Source of the DNA: Bacteroidota bacterium
GTDB taxonomy: Bacteria; Bacteroidota; Bacteroidia; Chitinophagales; Chitinophagaceae
Assembly: GCA_947457085.1 (NCBI GenBank)
Contig: CANGUS010000013.1
Location: forward strand, 1 to 15,061
Direction of reading: 5' to 3'
Length of the DNA stretch: 15,061 nucleotides
The notes beneath the pieces are model-generated. The model saw only the letters and a program-made list of their open reading frames with translations, did no database searches and was not told the origin of the DNA. Below, piece after piece: positions 1 to 7,481 of the stretch. The first letter of the stretch is position 1; every line of letters begins with the position of its first letter. The position numbers and the translations under genes are program-made.

Positions 1-326
1 AATAGATGCTACGGAATGCCGTTTTTATTTGTATTGGAATCAACGAAACTTATTTCTTTTTGAATTGTTCAATTGCATTTCTTGTGAATGAGCTTAATAC
101 CAATTTACCGCTTAATGCTGCACGCTCTGTTAATAATGTGTCCCAATGTTCTGTTCCTGCCCAAAATATTTTTTTCAAATCGGCCATTGCTTCCGGATTG
201 CTGTGGGCTAATTTGTTGGCTAAACGAGCCACTGCATCATCTACTTCTTCTACTGATTTATGAATTTCAGAATATAATGCATGTTTTTTCGCCCATTCAG
301 CACTGCGCCATTCCGTAGCATCTATT
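1..326. repeat. 18-nt exact inverted repeat (1-18 and 309-326)
   Basis: Bases 1-18 (AATAGATGCTACGGAATG) are the exact reverse complement of 309-326, which lies inside the enoyl-CoA hydratase gene (codons for about I168-W173). The match stops abruptly at base 19. Its left end cannot be seen because the window begins there. The coding arm is ordinary sequence of the hydratase, so the copy outside the gene is the anomalous one. Confidence 0.8.
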
Positions 327-826
327 GCTAATTGAGAAAAACAAGAAGTTCCTAATTTACGTTCTACAGCCGGTCCAACTACAAATGGTCCTATTCCTAC
401 TGCCAACTCACTTAATTTTACAGAAGATGCTTCGGTTCCAATTGTGTAGTCGCAAGCAGCAGCCAAACCTACGCCACCACCTACTGCTTTACCTTGCAAA
501 CGGCCAATAACGAATTTGTGAGACTTTCTAATGGCATTGATGACTAACGCAAAACCTGAAAAGAATTGTTTGCCTTCTGCTTCATTTGAAATAGCGATTA
601 ATTCATCGAAACTAGCGCCAGCACAAAATGCGCCATTGCCTGCCGATTTTAGAATAATAACCTTTACTCGCTCATCTTGACCCATTTCATTGATTGCTTT
701 AGCTAAACTGTTTAAAATAGCTGCTGGTAGAGAATTGCTTGAAGGATGATAAAATTCTACTGTGGCGATACCATGTTCAATTTCGGTATTTACATATCCG
801 TTTGCATTATTTGTCATTATATTCAT
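50..826 (-). CDS. Enoyl-CoA hydratase/isomerase family protein, LiuC-like
   Basis: A 258-residue crotonase-fold protein of normal family length that probably hydrates an enoyl-CoA in the cytoplasm. The oxyanion-hole segments are visible: FCAGASFDEL near residues 67-76 and GGGVG at 116-120. Of the two glutamates of classic crotonase, the second is present (E140, in LSELAVGIGP) and the first is replaced by glycine (G120). The GGGVGLAAACD form resembles methylglutaconyl-CoA or carboxygeranoyl-CoA hydratases of leucine and isoprenoid breakdown; that closeness is inferred from memory of the family. ATG at 826 is chosen as start; a second ATG three codons later is also possible. The gene lies 122 bp downstream of sdaA on the same strand, with no clear promoter between. 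No other acyl-CoA pathway gene is present, so the exact substrate is open. An 18-nt piece of its coding sequence recurs inverted at window position 1. Confidence 0.88.
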   Translation of the reverse strand: MNIMTNNANGYVNTEIEHGIATVEFYHPSSNSLPAAILNSLAKAINEMGQDERVKVIILKSAGNGAFCAGASFDELIAISNEAEGKQFFSGFALVINAIRKSHKFVIGRLQGKAVGGGVGLAAACDYTIGTEASSVKLSELAVGIGPFVVGPAVERKLGTSCFSQLAIDATEWRSAEWAKKHALYSEIHKSVEEVDDAVARLANKLAHSNPEAMADLKKIFWAGTEHWDTLLTERAALSGKLVLSSFTRNAIEQFKKK

Positions 827-948
827 TTAGAGTATAAAAGTAAATAATAAATCACAATGAATTAAAATTGAATAAATAAATATTTGCTAATTGTTTGTCA
901 TTCTTTTTCCTCTTGCTGGAAAGATAACTTCATCAAAAAATCTATTCA

Positions 949-2376
949 TTAACACTCAGGTAAACTAATCGGAATATTAATGGCTAAGCCGCCATCGCTT
1001 GTTTCTTTGTATTTATAGTTCATGTCTTGTGCTGTTTGCCACATTGTTTTTACTACATTGTCGAGACTCACTTTTGCATCAAACGGATTACTTTGTAATG
1101 CCAATTGAGCAGCTGTAATGGCTTTTATAGCACCCATTGTATTTCTTTCAATGCAAGGAATTTGCACTAAACCGCCCACAGGATCACAAGTTAATCCTAA
1201 ATGATGTTCCATGGCAATTTCAGCAGCTTGCAATACTTGGTTCGGTGTGCCACCCAATGATTCACATAATGCCGCCGCTGCCATGGCACTGCTTACTCCA
1301 ATTTCTGCTTGGCAACCGCCCATCGCTGCTGAAATGGTTGCTCCTTTTTTGAATAAACTACCTATTTCTGAGGCTACTAATAAAAATCGAATAATTTTTT
1401 CATCTTCATTGCCATCACAAAAAATAATGTAATAACTCAATACAGCTGGAATCACTCCTGCTGCACCGTTGGTAGGTGCGGTTACTACACGACTAAACGA
1501 AGCATTTTCTTCATTTACAGCCAAGGCAAAACAACTTACCCAATCCAAAATATATTGAAATTGCATACCACCTTTTTGAATGCAAGCTATCCATTCATCA
1601 TAAGTAGTGTAACTACTATCTTTCATTAATTTTTTATTCAGCATAGCAGCTCGTCTGGATACTTTTAAGCCACCCGGCAAAATGCCTTCACGATGGGCAC
1701 CTCTATAAATACAAGCTTTCATTACATCCCAAATGGCTAAAACTCCTTGCTTCGTTTCTGCTTCACTTCTCCAAGCGAGTTCATTTTCCATCACCACTTC
1801 TGCTATGCTAAAACCCGTTTTCATGCACCAATGCAAAATATCAGAAGATTTATCTATTGGAAAAGGCAATTGAACAGCTGATAAATTCAAGGATTCTTTT
1901 TCTTCTTTCACCACAAAACCACCACCAATAGAATAATAAGTGTCTGCTAGGGTTTCACCATTTTCGTATTCCACCAAAAACGTCATTCCATTTGGATGAA
2001 AAGGTAAACTTTCTTCCTTTAAAAAAACAACTGCTTCTTTAGGATTAAAACGCAACATTCTTTCGCCATTTAAATTCAATTCATGCGTTTCATTCATAGT
2101 GGCAATAGTAGTGTCTATTTTCTCTACATCAAACGTTACAGGATCCTCGCCACAAAGCCCTAACAATACTGCAATGTCTGTACCATGTCCTATTCCTGTT
2201 TTTGCCAAAGAACCATATAATAATACCGTAATTTTTTTGATAAGATCAAAACGCTCCAGTCTTTTTTGATTCTCAATGAATAACAAAGAAGCTCTCCAAG
2301 GCCCAAGCGTATGAGAACTACTAGGCCCTATCCCTATTTTAAAAATATCAAAAACTGAAATTGATTCGTACGACAC
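949..2376 (-). CDS. sdaA: L-serine ammonia-lyase, single-chain iron-sulfur type
   Basis: Deaminates L-serine to pyruvate and ammonia in the cytoplasm using a [4Fe-4S] cluster, not PLP. The 475-residue chain carries the N-terminal beta domain (FKIGIGPSSSHTLGP, residues 12-26) and the C-terminal alpha domain (TAPTNGAAGVIPA, 299-311; GGCQAEIG, 353-360; GLTCDPVGG, 394-402; IPCIERNTMGA, 406-416). The cluster cysteines are C355, C397 and C408. Their 42- and 11-residue spacing equals that of the Legionella enzyme as I recall it (C343, C385, C396). The last residue is cysteine (C475), as expected for the tail-in-mouth fourth ligand. The start is GTG at 2376: the frame has a stop 12 bases upstream, no ATG before residue 94, and SISVFDIFKIGIGPSSSHT matches the family N-terminus. 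A candidate promoter lies at 2398-2427. The hydratase gene downstream may be co-transcribed. Confidence 0.96.
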   Translation of the reverse strand: MSYESISVFDIFKIGIGPSSSHTLGPWRASLLFIENQKRLERFDLIKKITVLLYGSLAKTGIGHGTDIAVLLGLCGEDPVTFDVEKIDTTIATMNETHELNLNGERMLRFNPKEAVVFLKEESLPFHPNGMTFLVEYENGETLADTYYSIGGGFVVKEEKESLNLSAVQLPFPIDKSSDILHWCMKTGFSIAEVVMENELAWRSEAETKQGVLAIWDVMKACIYRGAHREGILPGGLKVSRRAAMLNKKLMKDSSYTTYDEWIACIQKGGMQFQYILDWVSCFALAVNEENASFSRVVTAPTNGAAGVIPAVLSYYIIFCDGNEDEKIIRFLLVASEIGSLFKKGATISAAMGGCQAEIGVSSAMAAAALCESLGGTPNQVLQAAEIAMEHHLGLTCDPVGGLVQIPCIERNTMGAIKAITAAQLALQSNPFDAKVSLDNVVKTMWQTAQDMNYKYKETSDGGLAINIPISLPEC

Positions 2377-2397
2377 GTGTTTTATTTTTTATCAAAG

Positions 2398-2427
2398 CGA
2401 AGTTATATCAATTCCGTTTTAAACCAA
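2398..2427 (-). promoter_or_regulatory. Candidate Bacteroidota promoter for sdaA
   Basis: On the minus strand there is a TTG (-33 element; CAA at 2425-2427 on plus), a 19-nt spacer, then TAACTTCG (2398-2405), one mismatch from TAnnTTTG. Transcription would start around 2390, leaving a short leader before the GTG start. This rests on consensus match and spacing only. Confidence 0.45.
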
Positions 2428-2577
2428 TAACAAGGTTTCAAAATGAATATTTATTTTTTGGGTTGATATCCTAATTATTTAGCTCCGAAATCAGAAATAA
2501 CACCATTTAATTATATAAGGTTGTTCCTTCATATTAATACGATGAACTAAAAAACTAAAGACTCAAAACTATTTCCC

Positions 2578-2585
2578 TATATTTG
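2578..2585 (+). promoter_or_regulatory. -7 promoter element for the FKBP gene
   Basis: TATATTTG matches TAnnTTTG exactly and ends 17 bases before the ATG at 2603, implying a very short leader. No TTG is found at the right distance upstream, so the -33 element is weak or absent. The rest of the divergent intergenic region (about 2428-2577) shows no other element I can name. Confidence 0.5.
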
Positions 2586-2602
2586 CAACCTAAAAAAATG
2601 AT

Positions 2603-3040
2603 ATGTCTCAAGTAAAAAAAGGTGATGTAGTAAAAGTACATTACAAAGGAACATTAACTGCAGATGGTACAATGTTCGACAGTTCGGAAGGTAGAGAGCC
2701 TTTAGAATTCACAGCAGGTGCTGGTATGGTAATCGCTGGTTTTGATAATGGTGTGTTAGATATGAAAGTTGGCGAAAAGAAAACGGTAAACATTCCATTT
2801 ATGGAAGCGTATGGTCCTAAAAACGACCAAATGGTTTTTGAATTCGATAAAGCACAAATTCCTGCTGAAATGGGCGAACCAGAAGCGGGCATGATGCTTG
2901 AAATGCACGATCAAGAAGGAAATACCTTACCCGTTGAAATTATTGAAGTAAAAGAAACAACGATCGTGTTAGATGGTAACCACCATTTAGCTGGTAAAGA
3001 TTTAACATTCGATATTGAATTGGTAGAAATAGGAGCGTAA
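2603..3040 (+). CDS. FKBP-type peptidyl-prolyl cis-trans isomerase, SlyD-like
   Basis: A 145-residue soluble prolyl isomerase and chaperone. The FKBP core is split in the SlyD manner: an N-terminal half (VKVHYKGTLTADGTMFDSS, about residues 10-28; GMVIAGFDNGVLDMKVGE, about 41-58), an inserted chaperone domain of about 60 residues beginning near EAYGPKNDQ, and the closing FKBP strands with LDGNHHLAGKDLTFDIELV. The C-terminal histidine- and cysteine-rich nickel-binding tail of E. coli SlyD is missing, so a nickel delivery role is unlikely. There is no signal peptide, so it is cytoplasmic. It is transcribed alone from an exact TAnnTTTG element and ends 8 bp from the opposing MBL hydrolase gene, inside which its terminator lies. 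The ATG at 2603 follows an A-rich stretch; no Shine-Dalgarno site is seen. Confidence 0.95.
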   Translation: MSQVKKGDVVKVHYKGTLTADGTMFDSSEGREPLEFTAGAGMVIAGFDNGVLDMKVGEKKTVNIPFMEAYGPKNDQMVFEFDKAQIPAEMGEPEAGMMLEMHDQEGNTLPVEIIEVKETTIVLDGNHHLAGKDLTFDIELVEIGA

Positions 3041-3048
3041 GCCCTTTC

Positions 3049-3888
3049 TTAAATATCTTTTAGTAAAAGGAGTTCGTTCAGTCGGGCTCCTTTTTCTGTT
3101 TGTTGCAAACTACCTAATTCATTTACTCTGTCGTGCTCAAAAAACAATAGCCAATTATTGTCAATGGCTTCTTGAAATACCTTTTGTTTTTCGCTCAACG
3201 TATCTAAAGGTCGCATGTCATAACCCATCACCCATGGCAATGAGATGTGTGCAGCCGACGGAATTAAATCTGCACAATACAATATTTTTTGTCCGTTGTA
3301 GTTTATTAATGGCAACATCATGGAGTCGGTGTGTCCGTTCATAAAACGAATTTCCATATTGTCTGTAAATGAAATTCCTTCTTTGTGTTCAATCAATTTC
3401 AATTGTCCACTTTCTTGGATAGGTAAAATATTTTCTTTTAGGAAGGATGCCTTCTCTCTTGCATTGGGTTGTATGGCTGAATTCCAATGAGTTTCATTGC
3501 TCCAATAAGTTGCGTTTTTAAACGCTGGAATTAATTTTTCTCCATCACGTTTGATAGCGCCACCACAATGATCAAAATGAAGGTGTGTTAAAAATACATC
3601 GGTAATATCGTCGGTGCTGAAGTTTAAAGCATTCAATGATTTTTCTAAGGTATCATCTCCATGGGGAAGAAAATGCGAAAAGAATTTTTCATCTTGTTTG
3701 TTACCCATGCCGGTGTCTATTAAGATTAGTTTGTTGTTCTCTTCCATTAATAAACAACGCATAGCCCAAGTACATAAGTTATTTTCATCTGCCGGATTGG
3801 CTTTATTCCACATGCTTTTGGGTACCACGCCATGCATGGCTCCTCCATCTAATTTAAAAAGTCCTGTATTAATTGTATGTAGTTTCAT
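3049..3888 (-). CDS. MBL-fold metallo-hydrolase, AiiA/lactonase-like
   Basis: A 279-residue metallo-beta-lactamase-fold hydrolase expected to bind two metal ions. All ligands are visible: H102, H104, D106 and H107 in THLHFDH, H186 in NGHTD, D207 in YCADL and H252 in FFEHD. The pattern and length resemble AHL lactonases (AiiA) and related enzymes, but the family is broad and the substrate cannot be told from sequence. There is no signal peptide, so it is probably cytoplasmic. It is the last gene of a minus-strand set, 26 bp behind the MFS transporter gene. Its final 15 codons overlap the terminator of the converging FKBP gene. Start ATG at 3888 gives MKLHTINTGLFKLDGG, a normal beginning for the family. 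Confidence 0.92.
   Translation of the reverse strand: MKLHTINTGLFKLDGGAMHGVVPKSMWNKANPADENNLCTWAMRCLLMEENNKLILIDTGMGNKQDEKFFSHFLPHGDDTLEKSLNALNFSTDDITDVFLTHLHFDHCGGAIKRDGEKLIPAFKNATYWSNETHWNSAIQPNAREKASFLKENILPIQESGQLKLIEHKEGISFTDNMEIRFMNGHTDSMMLPLINYNGQKILYCADLIPSAAHISLPWVMGYDMRPLDTLSEKQKVFQEAIDNNWLLFFEHDRVNELGSLQQTEKGARLNELLLLKDI
3065..3095 (+). terminator. Intrinsic terminator for the FKBP gene, inside the MBL hydrolase CDS
   Basis: AAAAGGAGTTCG (3065-3076) pairs over 12 bp, including two G-T pairs, with CGGGCTCCTTTT (3083-3094) around a 6-base loop, and a run of five T (3091-3095) closes it. It begins 24 bases after the FKBP stop. The same bases encode the last residues (near RLNELLL) of the hydrolase on the other strand. 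On the minus strand the hairpin is followed by only four T, so it could act there too, but less well. Confidence 0.8.
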
Positions 3889-3914
3889 TTTTAATATTTT
3901 TAAAATTCCTCAAC

Positions 3915-5210
3915 TTAATGAGAGGATGTGTTAAAGTCATTTTTTGACAATCGAAGTAAAAGCAATAAACCGATAATAAAATAGATGGACAATGCAAGGG
4001 TTGAATTTCTCATTCCACCCAATTGGTCTGCCACCAATCCAAATGACAATGTACCTATTACGATACCTACTTTTTCGCAAACATCAAAGAAGCTAAAATA
4101 AGAAGCAGTGTCTTCTGTTTTGGGTAATAATTTAGAATAAGTAGAACGTGAAAGGGATTGAATACCGCCCATTACCATGCCCACAGCAAATGCAATTCCA
4201 TAAAATTCAATGACTGTTTTTACAAAAAAAGCAGCAAAGCAAATGCCGATCCAGCTAATGATTAAAAGCAATAAAGCAAAAATATTTCCTTTTTTTGTGG
4301 ATAGATAAGCAAATAATTTAGCACCCAAAATGGCTACTAATTGAATGATTAGTACAACCGATAACAATTGGGTGGTTTCCATTTTTAATTCATCCGAAGC
4401 AAAATAAGTTGCCATATACATCACGGTTTGTACACCCATGTTATAAAAGAAAAAAGACAATAAAAATTTTTTTAAAGAGGGAGTATGTGTCAAGTTTTTA
4501 AATACTATTTGTAATTCTTTATATCCATTGAATAAAGAAGAATTTTCAACAGACAGTTTATCTTTTGGAGATTCTTGTAATCCGTTAAATGTGATTTGAG
4601 CAAAACCCAACCACCAAATGCCTACAGCTACAAAAGATAATCGAACAGGAATAGTTCCTAATCCCCAATGTAAATTATCGTTTAATAGAATGAATGCAAA
4701 ACAAATAATCATTAATACTACACTGCCAATATATCCCATGGAAAAGCCTTTGGCGCTTACGCTGTCTTGATTTTTTTTACTAGCTATTTCCGGTAAAAAT
4801 GCATTGTAAAAAACGATGCTTCCACAAAAACCAATGGAGGCAATTACCGAACATAAAATGCCAAACCATACGTAGTAATTACCTAAAAATCCTTTATCAA
4901 AAAAAAACATTGCCATGCAAGACAAAGAGCCTACTGCGCAGAAAAATTTCATGAATGCCTTCTTATTTCCTTTGTAGTCGGCAATAGAAGAAAGTAATGG
5001 TGAAAAAATGGCAATGAGTAAAAAAGAAAATGCAATCGCATAGGAAGCTAATGAAGCACGAGAAATTTGAATATCAAATAAGTTCATATTCTCTGGTGCA
5101 ACGGCTGTGTAATAGGCAGGAAAAATAGCCGATGTAATAATTAATGAATAGGCAGAATTTGCCCAATCATAATATGTCCATGCACGAATTGTTTTTTTAT
5201 CGTCTAACAT
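3915..5210 (-). CDS. MFS transporter, UMF1/Atg22-like family
   Basis: A 431-residue inner-membrane protein with about twelve hydrophobic helices. The N-terminal signature YYDWANSAY (residues 13-21) is diagnostic of the UMF1 branch of the major facilitator superfamily, whose eukaryotic relative Atg22 exports amino acids from the vacuole. The second half carries GGIQSLSRSTYSKLLPK, the counterpart of the family's GxxQxLSRS segment. Bacterial substrates are largely undefined, so solute export is an inference from the relatives. The gene begins 3 bp after the stop of the ABC ATPase gene and is followed 26 bp later by the MBL hydrolase gene, so the three are probably co-transcribed. The adjacent ATPase is not expected to energise it, since MFS proteins are driven by ion gradients. 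Confidence 0.93.
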   Translation of the reverse strand: MLDDKKTIRAWTYYDWANSAYSLIITSAIFPAYYTAVAPENMNLFDIQISRASLASYAIAFSFLLIAIFSPLLSSIADYKGNKKAFMKFFCAVGSLSCMAMFFFDKGFLGNYYVWFGILCSVIASIGFCGSIVFYNAFLPEIASKKNQDSVSAKGFSMGYIGSVVLMIICFAFILLNDNLHWGLGTIPVRLSFVAVGIWWLGFAQITFNGLQESPKDKLSVENSSLFNGYKELQIVFKNLTHTPSLKKFLLSFFFYNMGVQTVMYMATYFASDELKMETTQLLSVVLIIQLVAILGAKLFAYLSTKKGNIFALLLLIISWIGICFAAFFVKTVIEFYGIAFAVGMVMGGIQSLSRSTYSKLLPKTEDTASYFSFFDVCEKVGIVIGTLSFGLVADQLGGMRNSTLALSIYFIIGLLLLLRLSKNDFNTSSH

Positions 5211-5213
5211 GTT

Positions 5214-5834
5214 TTATTGGTTGCGTTTAAAATCCAAGATATTTATTTTATGCTTACAAAATGAATATTCATTTGGGTCGTTAGAGGCTACTATGATAAT
5301 TTTTTCATTGCAAAAATCTTGAATCATTTTGTGGTATAAATCTATTCCATCTTTATCTAAGTTGGTACAAGGCTCATCTAACAATAAAATAGGGGCATCT
5401 GCAAAAATAGCTTGTGCTAATTTTACTCTTTGTTTCATACCACTCGAAAAATTACATATATATTTATTCGTCGCTTTTTCTAAACCAATGTATGCGATGA
5501 TATCTTCAATTGTATGATTCGTTTTTTTAAATGAAAAATGATATGTCAAAAATTCCAACAAAGTCATTTCTTCAATCACTTCTAAATAAGGTGCGCAAAA
5601 AGAAATGGAGGAGAAACGGGTTTCTGGATCGAGTTCTTTTTCATTTTGAGAAAATTGAATACTACCTTTTGAGGGTGAAACGAAGCCAGAAATAATTTGT
5701 AATAAGGTAGATTTTCCCGAACCATTGATCCCTAATAAAACGGTAGTGGAAGGTGCGACGAATTCAGCAGAAAAATCATGAATAATTTCTTCTTGCTCAA
5801 AACGTTTGGTGATATTTTGTACTTGTATTTTCAG
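5214..5834 (-). CDS. ABC transporter ATP-binding protein, apparent CTG start
   Basis: A 206-residue ABC ATPase. Walker A is GINGSGKST (residues 35-43), the signature region is FSSGMKQR (129-136), Walker B is ILLLDE (149-154) and the D-loop is TNLD. The frame is open from a TAG at 5925-5927, but no ATG, GTG or TTG occurs before the GTG at 5577-5579 (codon 86), which would remove Walker A. CTG at 5832-5834 begins (M)KIQVQNITKRF, exactly where such proteins normally start. The Q-loop glutamine is not seen (ISFCAPYLEV, 77-86), and the H-loop histidine is asparagine (ASND, N185). No permease is adjacent; the MFS gene follows after 3 bp. The TPR gene ends 102 bp upstream and no clear promoter lies between. 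The family call is firm; the start codon is inference, and a base error or decayed start remains possible. Confidence 0.85.
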   Translation of the reverse strand: MKIQVQNITKRFEQEEIIHDFSAEFVAPSTTVLLGINGSGKSTLLQIISGFVSPSKGSIQFSQNEKELDPETRFSSISFCAPYLEVIEEMTLLEFLTYHFSFKKTNHTIEDIIAYIGLEKATNKYICNFSSGMKQRVKLAQAIFADAPILLLDEPCTNLDKDGIDLYHKMIQDFCNEKIIIVASNDPNEYSFCKHKINILDFKRNQ

Positions 5835-5936
5835 AAATGTAAATGTAATACCAATTGTTTTTATAAAATAGTCTAAAGTGGTTTTATAAATAAAACGAAG
5901 AGAGAAAACTAGACTAAAATATATCTAATTTCACAA

Positions 5937-7355
5937 TTATTTTTTCTTTTTATAACGAACTAATACTTCAGCAAATACTGGATGATGAATAATTTCTTTT
6001 TCAATCGCTTTTAATGCGGTTTGTTTTGAAGGATTTTCGGTTAAAGCGTCCTCAAGATGTATCACAGCATCTTTCGTTTTACCCATGGCCAATAAAATCA
6101 CTGCTCTAAAATAAACAAACTCTACTTTATGTCCACAATGTGCTTCGGCTATAACTAATTGAGACAATGCCTCCTCTAAATAGTTAGCGGTATATAATGC
6201 TTTCACTAATGCAATCCATGTAGATTTTAAATCGGGTCTTAATTGGATGGCGTTTAAAAAACAAACCAAGGCTTCTTTATCTGCATTCATCTCCATTAGG
6301 CAATTCCCAAGTGCCATGCAATATGTAGCATTGTCTTTGTTAATATGCAGTGCCACTGAGTATGCTTTGATGGCTTTTTCCCATTGAGACTCTTTGGTAT
6401 ATGTTTCGCCTATTTTATAAAAAATTTGATCGTCTTTCGGATTTAGCACAGAAGCTTTTCTGTAATATTGTCGAGCTTTTTTATATTCTTTTTGTTTGTG
6501 AAAACAATATCCTATCGCTTCTAAAATAATGTCTTCAGGCTTCGCAATATTCATATGCATTTCCAATACTTCAATCGCTTTGTTGTATTGCTTGAGTTGA
6601 ATGTAGGCATCGCCCATATTTCGATAGGCATATTCTATTTTATCGTCAATTGCCAAACAATATTCATACGAATCAATTGCTTTCTCAAATAATTTTAAGC
6701 CTTGATAAGCAACCCCCATATTATACCAAGCCATTGAGTTATATGGATTATCGTCAATTATTTTTTGATGAAGTTCGATGCTTTCTTCATGCTTCCCATT
6801 AATTTCTGCCCAAAAGCAAATACGCAACAAAGCATCTTCATTTGCAGGGTCGTATTCTAATATTTTTTTAAGGGTATCAAATACTTTTTCAAATTCTTCC
6901 AATTCGTCATAAATCTCAGAAAGTTCTAATAAAATATCGGTTTTGTCAACGCTATCAAAATTATCTACATTGAGTTCTAATATTTCTGACGCTTCTTTAA
7001 ACTTCCCTTGTTCCAGTAAAATATCGGATTTTAAAAAAATGGCTTCAATATTTTTAGGATCAATTTCATCTAAACTATCTAATACTTTTAATGCTTGTCC
7101 AAATTTTTTATGGTTCGTAAGCCATTCGGCTTTTCTAATTAATAAAGAGGACGAAAAAGGATAAAGGGTGGTACAAACTTCATATGCAAATTGAATATTT
7201 TCATTGTCATTATTGGACTCAAAAAAATCTAACAGGAATTCAAAATCATCCTCAGAAACTAGCCCATGAGGTTCCCCTTTTTTAATTTTATTAAATTTAT
7301 TTAACAAATCATCTAGGTCATGAAAATCTTCTTCGAAAAAATCATCATTAAACAT
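5937..7355 (-). CDS. Tetratricopeptide repeat protein
   Basis: A 472-residue protein made almost wholly of TPR helix pairs, roughly ten to twelve, from about residue 50 to 460. Good examples are AWYNMGVAYQGLKLFEKAIDSYEYCL, given here only as its core YQGLKLFEKAIDSYEY, then AYRNMGDAYIQLKQYNKAIEV and IFYKIGETYTKESQWEKAIKAY, each trimmed around the repeat core. The first 50 residues are strongly acidic (FNDDFFEEDFHDLDDLL). No signal peptide or membrane helix is seen, so it should be a cytoplasmic scaffold for protein contacts. No catalytic domain is attached. It is first in a run of minus-strand genes leading to the ABC ATPase, 102 bp downstream. Only a one-mismatch -7-like element (TATATTTA) was found upstream. 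Its partner and process are unknown. Confidence 0.9.
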   Translation of the reverse strand: MFNDDFFEEDFHDLDDLLNKFNKIKKGEPHGLVSEDDFEFLLDFFESNNDNENIQFAYEVCTTLYPFSSSLLIRKAEWLTNHKKFGQALKVLDSLDEIDPKNIEAIFLKSDILLEQGKFKEASEILELNVDNFDSVDKTDILLELSEIYDELEEFEKVFDTLKKILEYDPANEDALLRICFWAEINGKHEESIELHQKIIDDNPYNSMAWYNMGVAYQGLKLFEKAIDSYEYCLAIDDKIEYAYRNMGDAYIQLKQYNKAIEVLEMHMNIAKPEDIILEAIGYCFHKQKEYKKARQYYRKASVLNPKDDQIFYKIGETYTKESQWEKAIKAYSVALHINKDNATYCMALGNCLMEMNADKEALVCFLNAIQLRPDLKSTWIALVKALYTANYLEEALSQLVIAEAHCGHKVEFVYFRAVILLAMGKTKDAVIHLEDALTENPSKQTALKAIEKEIIHHPVFAEVLVRYKKKK

Positions 7356-7431
7356 AAAAAGTGCTTTTCGTTTATGTAAATATACGGTATATCTTAGTGA
7401 TAAAATCTATTAATTTTTTTTAATATTTCAA

Positions 7432-7462
7432 TTTGAAGTTAGCTGATTATAGGCTAAATTTG
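7432..7462 (+). promoter_or_regulatory. Bacteroidota-type promoter for the four-helix membrane protein
   Basis: TTTG (7432-7435), a 19-nt spacer, then TAAATTTG (7455-7462) match the -33 and -7 consensus exactly with ideal spacing. The -7 element ends 19 bases before the ATG at 7482. This is the best promoter in the window. Confidence 0.75.
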
Positions 7463-7481
7463 GTTTTTAAAAAATTTAATT

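Noticed and set aside
6..510. Open plus-strand frames opposite the enoyl-CoA hydratase gene
   Set aside because: They lie antisense to a well-recognised gene, have no family resemblance, and their composition is that of reversed coding sequence.
835..842. TACTTTTA (minus strand) as promoter of the hydratase gene
   Set aside because: One mismatch, no TTG at 17-23 nt, and only 8 bases before the start codon.
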